From the NCBI GenBank assembly GCA_029265335.1, contig JAJUJN010000108.1, positions 1 to 7,073 on the forward strand: DNA of 7,073 bases, in the 5' to 3' direction. The notes below the pieces were generated by a model that saw only the letters and a list, made by a program, of their open reading frames with translations, was not told where the DNA came from and made no database searches. Positions within the stretch are counted from its first letter, which is position 1; each line of letters begins with the position of its first letter. The position numbers were made by a program, and so were the translations under genes. Below, one piece after another: positions 1 to 6,262 of this stretch. Source of the DNA: Alcaligenaceae bacterium. Its GTDB lineage: Bacteria; Pseudomonadota; Gammaproteobacteria; Burkholderiales; Burkholderiaceae_B.

Positions 1-609
1 CCGGTAGAAACGCATAAGCTGCAAGCAGATCGCAGCACCGGCGACATGCAGCGGGTAGCCGTGACCGTGGCACACGATGAGGGCATCAGGCCCGACACCA
101 CGGTAGAGGCGTTGGCGGGCCTGCGCAGTGTGCTGCCGGGCGGCACGGTGAATGCCGGTAACGCCAGCCAATTCTCGGATGGCGCCAGCGCCTGTATTCT
201 CAGCTCACGACGTTATGCCGAAAAACACAACCTGCCGGTGTTGGGCATCTGGCGCGGTTTTGCCGCCGCGGGCTGCGCTCCCGACGAAATGGGCATGGGG
301 CCGGTCTACGCCGTGCCCAAGGTGTTGCAGCACGCAGGCCTCACTGGCTCCCAGATCGACCTCTGGGAGTTGAACGAAGCTTTTGCTGCGCAAGTGCTGC
401 CATGCCAGCAGCAATTGCAGATTCCCGACGAACAACTCAATGTGAACGGCGGCGCCATTGCGGTAGGCCACCCTTACGGGGTGTCGGGTTCGCGGATGGT
501 GGGCCATGCCCTGCTTGAGGGCCGTCGTCGGGGCGCGCGTTACGCCGTGGTTACCATGTGTGTAGGCGGCGGCCAGGGCGCAGCCGCCGTTCTGGAAATC
601 GCTCATTGA
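1..609 (+). CDS. Thiolase (acetyl-CoA acyltransferase), C-terminal part; 5' end outside window
   Basis: This is the C-terminal half of a thiolase, the enzyme that cleaves 3-ketoacyl-CoA with CoA to release acetyl-CoA (or runs the reverse condensation) in the cytoplasm. The frame is open from base 1, so the gene starts upstream; the Met codon at 46 is internal. Visible family marks are the DEGIRPDTT-type loop and NAGNASQFSDGASA, the NEAF motif (codons 373-384), the GHPYGVSG motif with the catalytic His codon at 469-471, and the C-terminal CVGGGQGAA block whose Cys codon is 559-561. The nucleophilic Cys of the N-terminal half lies outside the window and cannot be checked. The stop is 16 bases before an acyl-CoA ligase start, which suggests one operon for breaking down an acyl-CoA. 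Degradative (FadA-like) versus biosynthetic use cannot be decided from this half; the ligase next door favours the degradative role. Confidence 0.92.
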   Translation, partial: PVETHKLQADRSTGDMQRVAVTVAHDEGIRPDTTVEALAGLRSVLPGGTVNAGNASQFSDGASACILSSRRYAEKHNLPVLGIWRGFAAAGCAPDEMGMGPVYAVPKVLQHAGLTGSQIDLWELNEAFAAQVLPCQQQLQIPDEQLNVNGGAIAVGHPYGVSGSRMVGHALLEGRRRGARYAVVTMCVGGGQGAAAVLEIAH

Positions 610-615
610 TCTGGT

Positions 616-621
616 AGGAGG
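616..621 (+). promoter_or_regulatory. Strong Shine-Dalgarno site of the acyl-CoA ligase
   Basis: AGGAGG lies 4 bases before a GTG codon at 626 and 6 bases after the thiolase stop. It fixes the GTG as the start. A second GTG at 621-623 is in another frame and overlaps the site itself. Confidence 0.7.
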
Positions 622-625
622 TGGC

Positions 626-2326
626 GTGGCTACAACTCCTGATACCCCTTACGAACAGCAGCGCGCCGAGCGTGCCGCCCTGCCGCTGCACAGCACCATG
701 ATGCCCCTGCCGCTGCGCGTCACCGACGCCATGCGGCGCGCCGAGCAGTTGTTTCCCGAACAGGGGATTGTGAGTCGGCTGGCGCCGGGTGTGATGGAAC
801 GGCGCAGCTACGCCGACATCGGCCGCGAGGCTCGCGAACTGGCAGGCGCGCTGCGCGAGCTTGGCATCGGCCCGGGCCAACGCGTTGCCACTCTCATGTG
901 GAATCACGGGCGACACCTTGCGGCGTACTATGCGGTGCCCGCCATTCAGGCTGTGCTGCATCCCCTGAACCCACGCCTGAGCGCCGACGACCTCGCCTGG
1001 ATCATCGCCGACGCGGGTGACAGCGCCCTGCTGATCGACGCCGATCTTCTGCCCTTACTCGAGCAGATCGAGCAGCAGGTGCGCATTCCCCATGTGATCG
1101 TCAATCCGTTGCCCCAGCAAGCAAGCCCTGGCCATACTGGGGCGGGACGGCACGACTGGTCGCAGTTGCTGCGCGAGGCCGAGCCGCTGGCCCAGTGGCC
1201 TCACGGCCCCCTCGACGAAAACGACCCAGTCTCCGTTTGCTACACCTCGGGTACCACCGGCCGCCCCAAAGGGGTGGTGTATTCGCACCGCTCGATTCTG
1301 CTGCATGGGCTGGGCACCGCACTGCCGGATGCCTTCGGGCTGAGCGGACGCGACACCCTGCTCACCCTCACGCCCATGTATCACGTGAATGGCTGGTCGG
1401 TGCCCTACACGGCCGTTATGCTCGGCGCCCGTCAGGTGTTCGCCGGCGCCCACGTAAGGCCGGCCGAAGTGCTCGACCTCATTCTGCAGGAGGGTGTCAC
1501 CGCGGCCTTCGGCATTCCCACGTTCTGGACGGAAGTGCTGCGAGCCCTGGAGGCGGAGCCTCAACGTTGGGAGCTGCCCCGTTCGTTGCGCATCTATGCC
1601 GGCGGCTCGCCGCCACCGGCCGACATGTTCCGCCGTTTCGACCAACTCGGGGTGTCTTTGCAAACCGGCTGGGGCATGACCGAGACCTCTCCGATAGCCC
1701 ACCAAACCTGGCTGCGCCCTCATACAGATACGCTCAGCGAGACCGAGCGCCTCGAGTTGCGCACCAGCAACGGCCTGCCTCTGCCTTTTGTGGAGCAGCG
1801 TCATGTCAACGACGAAGGCCAGCCCTTGCCCTGGGATGGCAGTAGCCGCGGTGAGCTGCAGGTGCGCGGGCCCTGGATCACGGCGCAGTACCTGAGTCTG
1901 CCTCAAGCCCGCAGCGCCACAAGCCACGACGGTTGGCTGCACACCGGCGACATCGTCACCATTCGGCCGGATGGCTATATGCGTTTGGTGGATCGCCAGA
2001 AAGACCTCGTGAAATCGGGCGGCGAATGGATCAGTTCGGTGGAGCTGGAGAACGCCTTGTGCGACCATCCGGCAGTGCGTGAGGCAGCGGTGATCGGCAT
2101 TCCTCACCCCACTTGGGTGGAACGACCACTGGCGCTGGTGGTGCTGCGCGACGGCCACAGCACCACAGCGGCTGACTTGCAGGAGCACTTGGGCGCGCGC
2201 ATGCCGCGCTGGATGCTGCCTGATCGCATCGAGTTTGAAGCGGAGCTGCCTCGCACCCCTGTAGGCAAGCTCGATAAAAAAGCGCTGCGCACCCTGTGGG
2301 GTGCAAGCAATGGCGCTGCTACCTGA
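626..2326 (+). CDS. AMP-forming acyl-CoA ligase, AlkK-like medium/long-chain type
   Basis: This 566-residue protein of the ANL superfamily would activate a carboxylic acid with ATP to an acyl-adenylate and then to acyl-CoA. Motifs in order are [10 protein letters not shown] (207-216, the phosphate-binding loop), GWGMTE (348-353), DGWLHTGD (435-442), the hinge region [15 protein letters not shown] just after it, and [11 protein letters not shown] with the expected catalytic Lys548. From about residue 22 ([11 protein letters not shown]) it follows the pattern I recall for AlkK, the Pseudomonas medium-chain acyl-CoA synthetase, including [21 protein letters not shown] and [12 protein letters not shown]. 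The first 20 or so residues are an extension relative to AlkK. The start is GTG with a strong Shine-Dalgarno site. It sits between a thiolase and a SnoaL-like protein, so it probably supplies CoA esters to a shared pathway. Chain length and substrate cannot be read from sequence; related ligases such as DmdB use methylthiopropionate. Confidence 0.94.
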   Translation: MATTPDTPYEQQRAERAALPLHSTMMPLPLRVTDAMRRAEQLFPEQGIVSRLAPGVMERRSYADIGREARELAGALRELGIGPGQRVATLMWNHGRHLAAYYAVPAIQAVLHPLNPRLSADDLAWIIADAGDSALLIDADLLPLLEQIEQQVRIPHVIVNPLPQQASPGHTGAGRHDWSQLLREAEPLAQWPHGPLDENDPVSVCYTSGTTGRPKGVVYSHRSILLHGLGTALPDAFGLSGRDTLLTLTPMYHVNGWSVPYTAVMLGARQVFAGAHVRPAEVLDLILQEGVTAAFGIPTFWTEVLRALEAEPQRWELPRSLRIYAGGSPPPADMFRRFDQLGVSLQTGWGMTETSPIAHQTWLRPHTDTLSETERLELRTSNGLPLPFVEQRHVNDEGQPLPWDGSSRGELQVRGPWITAQYLSLPQARSATSHDGWLHTGDIVTIRPDGYMRLVDRQKDLVKSGGEWISSVELENALCDHPAVREAAVIGIPHPTWVERPLALVVLRDGHSTTAADLQEHLGARMPRWMLPDRIEFEAELPRTPVGKLDKKALRTLWGASNGAAT

Positions 2327-2350
2327 GCAAACACCATCTTGCTCACCCTT

Positions 2351-2355
2351 GGAGG
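2351..2355 (+). promoter_or_regulatory. Shine-Dalgarno site deciding the start of the SnoaL-like gene
   Basis: GGAGG stands 5 bases before ATG 2361. It favours this start over the in-frame GTG at 2301, which lies inside the ligase gene and would add 20 unconserved-looking residues. Confidence 0.65.
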
Positions 2356-2360
2356 ATGAC

Positions 2361-2816
2361 ATGTACTCTTTACAAGCCACCGCTTCGCCGCAAGACCGCA
2401 GCGATATCGAACACCTGCTAGCGGTTTATGCCTGGGCTCTGGACACGGCCGACTTCAACACCTTGAAAGACGTGTTCTGGCCCGATGCCATTTTGCAAGA
2501 CACCCAGGGCATCGAGCACAAGGGGCGCGACGCCGTCATGGGGTACTTCAAAGACCTCACCAGCCACCCCGACTTTCGGGGGCGCCAGCACCATATCGAC
2601 AAACTGTTGCTCGAGCGCGTGGGCGACGAGTGCCGTTGCCGCGCCTACTGGATGGTGAGCCGTTGGGACGCCGACACCGGCCAGCGCCAGCTCGATTTCA
2701 TTGGCCACTCCAACGATGTGTATCTGTTCGCGGATGGCGTGTGGCGCATCCGCGAACGCCGCCTCTTCTATTGGCGCAGCAACGACTGCCCCTGGATAGG
2801 CGCCAACGCCGGTTAG
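2361..2816 (+). CDS. SnoaL-like / NTF2-fold protein (SnoaL_4 type), possible dehydratase or isomerase
   Basis: This is a 151-residue protein with the layout of the SnoaL_4 branch of the NTF2-like fold. An N-terminal helix (about 12-30, RSDIEHLLAVYAWALDTAD) is followed by DVFWPDA (37-43), GRDAVMGYF (55-63), a His pair (77-78) and C-terminal strands with DGVWRIRERRLFYW (125-138). The family includes steroid and polyketide cyclases, dehydratases such as BaiE and scytalone dehydratase, and proteins without known activity. Tyr23, Asp28 and His77/78 fall at spacings resembling the Tyr/Asp/His set of BaiE, but this comparison is from memory and unaligned. There is no signal peptide, so the protein should be cytoplasmic. 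It follows the acyl-CoA ligase by 34 bases on the same strand and probably acts on an intermediate of that pathway. The real substrate is unknown. Confidence 0.83.
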   Translation: MYSLQATASPQDRSDIEHLLAVYAWALDTADFNTLKDVFWPDAILQDTQGIEHKGRDAVMGYFKDLTSHPDFRGRQHHIDKLLLERVGDECRCRAYWMVSRWDADTGQRQLDFIGHSNDVYLFADGVWRIRERRLFYWRSNDCPWIGANAG

Positions 2817-3610
2817 TTTTCGAAGCTCTCGCTGAGGAAGTCGCGCATGGCGGTGTAAGCGCGTTGCGCCACTACGGGGTTGTATTCGGCGCGACCGGGG
2901 CGATTGGCGTTGGGGTTGGTGAAAGAATGCACGGTGTTGCCGTAGTTGTTCAATTGCCAATCTACCTTGGCGTTTCGCATTTCCTGTTCGAAGGCTTGCA
3001 CTTCTTCGGGCGGCACCACCGGGTCGTCGGCGCCGTTGAGCACCAGCACCGAAGCCTTGATGTCGCCGGGCTGTGCCGGCTGAGGGGTGTTGAGGTTGCC
3101 ATGGAACACCACCGCCGCGGCGATGTCCGCGCCAGCGCGTGCCAGCTCCAGCACCGCCGTGCCACCAAAGCAGAAGCCAACGGCGGCCAGCTGGCTGGTA
3201 TCTAGCGGTGCACGCTTGCTGTTCTCGCGTAGCGCTGCGAGTGCGGCCTCCATGCGGGCGCGCAGCAGAGCCCGATCCTCTCGCAAGGGGCCGGCGGCGG
3301 CAGCGGCCTGCTCGGCGTCGGTGGGGCGAATATCGCTACCATACACATCTGCCAACAACACCACGTAATCTTCGCCCGCCACTTTTTTGGCCTTGGTGAT
3401 GGTTTGCTCGTTGATTCCCATCCAGTTGGGGGCCACCACCAGGCCGGGCCGCTCACCCAATACCGTGTCGTCGTAAATCAGCACGCCCTCAAAAGTGCGG
3501 CCATCTACGGTGTACTGTAACGGCTCGGCAACCATGTTGGCCTGCGCCTGCGTGGCCAGGCTCGCAAACGCGGCCACGCCGCCCAACCAATGCCGCATCG
3601 TCAATTTCAT
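2813..3610 (-). CDS. Dienelactone hydrolase family protein with signal peptide
   Basis: This 265-residue alpha/beta hydrolase belongs to the dienelactone hydrolase family. The nucleophile elbow is GFCFGG (145-150) with Cys147 rather than Ser; Asp196 in GADDPVVP and His228 in VHSF complete the usual Cys-Asp-His triad. The N-terminus has a charged start (MKLTMRH), a hydrophobic stretch (8-20) and an AQA site at 22-24, so it is probably exported by Sec and cleaved before Asn25. Classical enzymes hydrolyse dienelactone to maleylacetate in the cytoplasm during chloroaromatic breakdown; an exported one probably acts on another ester or lactone, so the true substrate is open. ATG 3610 is preferred over Met5 because GGAGAG (complement of 3616-3621) precedes it and Lys2 gives the n-region charge. 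It converges on the SnoaL-like gene with overlapping stop codons and diverges from the MFS gene. Confidence 0.93.
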   Translation of the reverse strand: MKLTMRHWLGGVAAFASLATQAQANMVAEPLQYTVDGRTFEGVLIYDDTVLGERPGLVVAPNWMGINEQTITKAKKVAGEDYVVLLADVYGSDIRPTDAEQAAAAAGPLREDRALLRARMEAALAALRENSKRAPLDTSQLAAVGFCFGGTAVLELARAGADIAAAVVFHGNLNTPQPAQPGDIKASVLVLNGADDPVVPPEEVQAFEQEMRNAKVDWQLNNYGNTVHSFTNPNANRPGRAEYNPVVAQRAYTAMRDFLSESFEN

Positions 3611-3704
3611 GCTGGCTCTCCATTCTGAATGAACAAGGGATGGCTAGAGCCTCCATGATACTGGCGGATTGGAGTATTCTCGGTAAATAAGTTGACTAAA
3701 AACC
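3611..3704. promoter_or_regulatory. Divergent intergenic region between hydrolase and MFS exporter
   Basis: These 94 bases separate two genes that point away from each other, so promoters for both are expected here (inference from layout). The minus-strand hydrolase has a ribosome site within 3616-3621. I found no good -35/-10 pair on either strand; the best single hexamer is TATCAT on the minus strand (complement of 3655-3660), without a well-spaced -35. Short inverted pairs exist, GGCTCT at 3614-3619 with AGAGCC at 3646-3651 and CTCCA at 3651-3655 with TGGAG at 3670-3674. They are too short to be called operators. Confidence 0.35.
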
Positions 3705-5090
3705 ATGCCGAACGCCGCCACACCTCCCTTAGAAAACCCACCAGGCCTCCCTACCCCTCGCCGCTACTGGGCGGTGATCGTACAGCTCACGTCCATCCTC
3801 ATGTCGGTGATCGACGCATCGATCGCCAACGTGGCTCTGCCCACCATCGCCGCTGCGCTGGGCGCCGAACCTGCCAGCTCGGTGTGGATTGTGAACGCCT
3901 ACAACATCACCTTGTTGGTGGCATTGCTGCCGCTGGCGGCCCTGGGCGAACGTATCGGACTGCGTACCGTCTACACCGCGGGCATGGTGATTTTTACCGT
4001 AGCGTCGCTCGCCTGCGCGCTTTCCACCACACTCAGCATGCTCACCGCCGCCCGCGTGCTGCAAGGGCTGGGTTCCGCGGCGATGATGGCAGTGATGGCA
4101 GGGTTGATGCGCCATATCTATCCCATGCACCTGCTGGGGCGTGGCATAGGGCTCAATGCCATGGTGGTGGGCTCGGGCAGCGCCTTGGGCCCAACGGCCA
4201 GTTCGGCGATTCTGGCGGTGGCCGACTGGCCCTGGTTGTTCGCGGTGAACGTGCCCATCGGCTTGATCGCCATTGCTGGTTACCGGTTTCTGCCGCAATC
4301 CGCGCCCATCCGGGTGCGATTCGACAAGCTCAATGCCATTGTGAGCGCGGCCATGCTCACGCTGGTGGTGATCGGGCTCGACCAGATCGTGGCCCAGCCG
4401 TTGCGGGCTGGCGCCGCCCTTGCGGTGGCCATTGGCCTTGCTGTGTGGGTGTACCGCCGCGCGCGCCGTCAAACGGCGCCGCTCTGGCCGGTCGACCTGC
4501 TTCCCATCCGCCCTTTCTCTTTCGGCATTCTGGGCTGGCTTTTCATGTTCATGGCTCAGACCGCAGCCTTCATCGGCATGCCTTTCTACCTGATGAATTC
4601 CTTTGGACGCGCTCAGATCGAGGTGGGCTTTCTGATGACGGCCTGGCCTTTGAGTGCGGTACTCATGGCGCCCATCGCTGGCCGGCTGGCCGATCACTAT
4701 CCGGCCTCCCTTTTGTGCATCATCGGCTCGGGCTTGCTGCTGCTGGGCCAGTTGCTGTTTCTCACCTTGCCCACCACGGCCAACGACGCGCTGATCGTGG
4801 CCACGCTCGCGGTGTCGGGCGTCGGTTTCGGTTTCTTTCACTCGCCCAACAACCGCGCGCTGATCTCGTCAGTGCCCATCAATCGGGTGAGTGCTGCCGG
4901 CGGGCTGCAGAGCACCACGCGCACTTTCGGCCAGAGCGTTGGGGCGGCCCTGGTGGCGATTTCGTTCGGCTTGAGCGCCACGCATGGTGCGGTCACCGCA
5001 CTCTATCTCGCGGCCTTGTGTACTCTGTTTGTTCTGGCTACCAACCTGGTCCGCTGGCATGGTAGCCCCCTGCGCACTCGACACAGCTGA
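3705..5090 (+). CDS. MFS transporter, DHA2 (EmrB/QacA-like) 14-TM drug:H+ antiporter family
   Basis: This 461-residue inner-membrane protein probably exports a small hydrophobic or toxic compound in exchange for protons. About 14 hydrophobic segments can be counted, the first at about 22-42 and the last near 440-458, as in the DHA2 branch rather than the 12-TM DHA1 branch. Visible motifs are IDASIANVALPTI in TM1 with Asp37, a motif A-like loop LGERIGLR (80-87), motif C-like GSGSALGPTASS in TM5 (156-167) and WPWLFAVNVPIG before TM6 (175-186). The start at 3705 leaves a 20-residue cytoplasmic, Pro-rich tail; the next in-frame ATG (3802) falls inside TM1. No Shine-Dalgarno site precedes it, so translation may be weak or leaderless. 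No periplasmic adaptor (EmrA type) or outer-membrane partner is adjacent. The substrate is unknown; a link with the divergent hydrolase is possible but unproven. Confidence 0.92.
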   Translation: MPNAATPPLENPPGLPTPRRYWAVIVQLTSILMSVIDASIANVALPTIAAALGAEPASSVWIVNAYNITLLVALLPLAALGERIGLRTVYTAGMVIFTVASLACALSTTLSMLTAARVLQGLGSAAMMAVMAGLMRHIYPMHLLGRGIGLNAMVVGSGSALGPTASSAILAVADWPWLFAVNVPIGLIAIAGYRFLPQSAPIRVRFDKLNAIVSAAMLTLVVIGLDQIVAQPLRAGAALAVAIGLAVWVYRRARRQTAPLWPVDLLPIRPFSFGILGWLFMFMAQTAAFIGMPFYLMNSFGRAQIEVGFLMTAWPLSAVLMAPIAGRLADHYPASLLCIIGSGLLLLGQLLFLTLPTTANDALIVATLAVSGVGFGFFHSPNNRALISSVPINRVSAAGGLQSTTRTFGQSVGAALVAISFGLSATHGAVTALYLAALCTLFVLATNLVRWHGSPLRTRHS

Positions 5091-5114
5091 TACGCTGGCG
5101 CTGGTGCCTAGAAT
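5087..5114 (+). promoter_or_regulatory. Possible sigma70-type promoter for hslR
   Basis: CTGATA (5087-5092, 4 of 6 to the -35 consensus) and TAGAAT (5109-5114, 5 of 6 to the -10 consensus) are 16 bases apart. The -35 would overlap the MFS stop codon. Transcription would begin near 5121 and give a leader of about 53 bases. No heat-shock sigma32-type -10 (CCCCAT-like) was seen. Confidence 0.3.
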
Positions 5115-5120
5115 TCGAGT

Positions 5121-5150
5121 TGCCGCTCGTCGTTCCGCGGTCGGTCGGCA
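5121..5150 (+). repeat. Imperfect inverted repeat in the hslR leader
   Basis: TGCCG at 5121-5125 pairs with CGGCA at 5146-5150, and CG at 5128-5129 can pair with CG at 5142-5143 inside a mismatched stem. There is no T-run after it, so it does not look like an intrinsic terminator for the MFS gene. It would sit at the very start of a transcript from the candidate promoter just upstream. Confidence 0.3.
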
Positions 5151-5173
5151 GCTCGCCTCAGCCGGAGCAGAGC

Positions 5174-5560
5174 ATGAGCGAAAAAGTACGACTCGACAAA
5201 TGGCTTTGGGCCGCCCGTTTCTACAAAACACGCAGCCTGGCGGCCGAAGAAGTGAGCCTGGGCAGGGTGCAGGTGAACGATCAGGTGGCCAAGCCCGCGC
5301 GCGAGGTGAAACTCGGCGACCGCATCGCCATCAAGCGCCAAGCCATCACGCTCACCGTAGTGGTGGAGGGCCTGAGCAACATTCGCGGGCCTGCGCCGGT
5401 GGCACGCCAACTGTACGAAGAAACCGCCGACAGCATTGCCGCCCGCGAAAAACATGCCGAGCAGCGTCGCCTGGCGCCCGAGCCGGCGCACAGCTTTACC
5501 AGCGGCCGACCCACCAAGCGTGATCGCCGCGAAATGGAGCGGCTGCGGCGTTCGCAATAA
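5174..5560 (+). CDS. hslR: Heat shock protein 15 (Hsp15), S4-domain RNA-binding protein
   Basis: This is a 128-residue small basic protein; E. coli Hsp15 has 133. Hsp15 binds stalled 50S subunits that still carry a nascent chain with peptidyl-tRNA and helps return them to the cycle. The N-terminus VRLDKWLWAARFYKTR (residues 5-20) is nearly the same as I recall for E. coli HslR and opens the S4 RNA-binding domain (about 5-65, including GRVQVNDQVAKPAREVKLGD). LYEETADSI (80-88) is the second conserved block, and the tail (110-128, RPTKRDRREMERLRRS) is strongly basic, fitting rRNA binding. The start at 5174 is preceded by GGAG (5164-5167) with 6 bases of spacing; the in-frame codon at 5120 would add unrelated residues. 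It is followed 36 bases later by the carbonic anhydrase. In E. coli hslR is heat-induced, but no sigma32 promoter is evident here. Confidence 0.93.
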   Translation: MSEKVRLDKWLWAARFYKTRSLAAEEVSLGRVQVNDQVAKPAREVKLGDRIAIKRQAITLTVVVEGLSNIRGPAPVARQLYEETADSIAAREKHAEQRRLAPEPAHSFTSGRPTKRDRREMERLRRSQ

Positions 5561-5562
5561 GC

Positions 5563-5568
5563 GATAAT
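5563..5568 (+). promoter_or_regulatory. Possible -10 element for the carbonic anhydrase-upp pair
   Basis: GATAAT (5 of 6 to the -10 consensus) lies 3 bases after the hslR stop in the context GCGATAATGC, and overlaps an in-frame ATG at 5567. No good -35 is seen 16-18 bases upstream. If real, transcription would begin near 5575 and exclude ATG 5567 as a start. Confidence 0.3.
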
Positions 5569-5596
5569 GCAGCTCTCCCCCAAAAAAACCAAGCCC

Positions 5597-6259
5597 ATGA
5601 ATTTTCCAGATCGGCTGCTCCGCGGCTACCAATCGTTCATGCAAGGGCGCTTTGCGGCCAAAAGAGACCGCTACGAGAAACTGGCCGAAGCCGGCCAGAA
5701 GCCCGAGGTCATGGTGATCAGCTGCTGCGATTCCCGCGTGTCACCCGAAGCCATCTTCGACGCCGGGCCAGGCGAGCTCTTCGTGGTACGTAACGTGGCC
5801 AACCTGGTGCCGCCTTGCGAAGAAGACAGCATCAGCCTGCATGGCACCAGCGCCGCCATCGAGTTTGCCGTGCAGGCCCTGCGCGTGAAACACATCGTGG
5901 TGTTGGGTCATGCCCATTGCGGCGGCGTGCGCGCGGTGGTGGAACCTGGTCAGCCGTTGTCGCCGGGCAACTTCATCGGCAAATGGACAGCGCAAATCGC
6001 GTATCTGGCGGAGCAAATGCCCAAACCGGGCAGCGACCCAGTGGCTCTGGCCGCCCGCATCCGCGAGGTAGAGCTGGCGGTGGTGGAACATAGTCTGAAA
6101 ATGCTCATGACCTTCGCCTGCGTGAGCGAACTGGTCAAGCGCGGCAAGCTCCAGCTCCATGGCGCCTATTTCGGCATCGCCATGGGCCGGCTGCTCATCC
6201 GCAACCCCGACACAGGCGCTTTCGAACCCTGTGAACCCCAGCTCCTGCAAGGCAATTGA
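5597..6259 (+). CDS. Beta-class carbonic anhydrase (plant-type/CynT-like)
   Basis: This 220-residue zinc enzyme interconverts CO2 and bicarbonate in the cytoplasm. The zinc-site residues are in place: Cys43 in ISCCDSR, Asp45 and Arg47 forming the usual Asp-Arg dyad, and His105 and Cys108 in GHAHCGG. Other family marks are PGELFVVRNVANLVPP (58-73) and SLHGTSAAIEFAV (80-92). The C-terminal LHGAYFGIAMGRLLI pattern recalls CynT and plant-type enzymes more than E. coli Can, though I did not build a tree. ATG 5597 is chosen because family members commonly begin near the FPDRLL sequence and because the 30 bases between ATG 5567 and 5597 are a C/A-rich tract encoding SPKKTKP; 5567 remains possible, and neither has a clear ribosome site. 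The upp gene starts 3 bases after the stop. No cyanase or bicarbonate transporter gene is adjacent, so a housekeeping bicarbonate supply is the simplest role. Confidence 0.93.
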   Translation: MNFPDRLLRGYQSFMQGRFAAKRDRYEKLAEAGQKPEVMVISCCDSRVSPEAIFDAGPGELFVVRNVANLVPPCEEDSISLHGTSAAIEFAVQALRVKHIVVLGHAHCGGVRAVVEPGQPLSPGNFIGKWTAQIAYLAEQMPKPGSDPVALAARIREVELAVVEHSLKMLMTFACVSELVKRGKLQLHGAYFGIAMGRLLIRNPDTGAFEPCEPQLLQGN

Positions 6260-6262
6260 GAG

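Noticed and set aside
2301..2360. Longer SnoaL-like protein starting at GTG 2301 inside the ligase gene
   Set aside because: ATG 2361 has a GGAGG site at good spacing, and the added residues do not look like part of the fold.
1055..2380. Minus-strand open frame of 441 codons opposite the acyl-CoA ligase
   Set aside because: The plus frame carries all the ligase motifs. The minus product is rich in Arg, Gln and His with no recognisable domain, a usual shadow of GC-rich codon use.
2799..2820. Small GGCG-CCAA-CGCC hairpin before TTTT as a terminator for the SnoaL-like gene
   Set aside because: The stem is only 4 bp, lies inside the coding sequence and is separated from the short T-run; too weak to call.
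3087..3368. Plus-strand frames opposite the dienelactone hydrolase
   Set aside because: They are Ala/Ser/Arg-rich shadows of a minus-strand gene with an intact catalytic triad and signal peptide.
3729..4841. Minus-strand open frame of 370 codons opposite the MFS gene
   Set aside because: It encodes a His/Arg/Gly/Gln-rich chain without hydrophobic core or motif, lying fully under a clear transporter gene.
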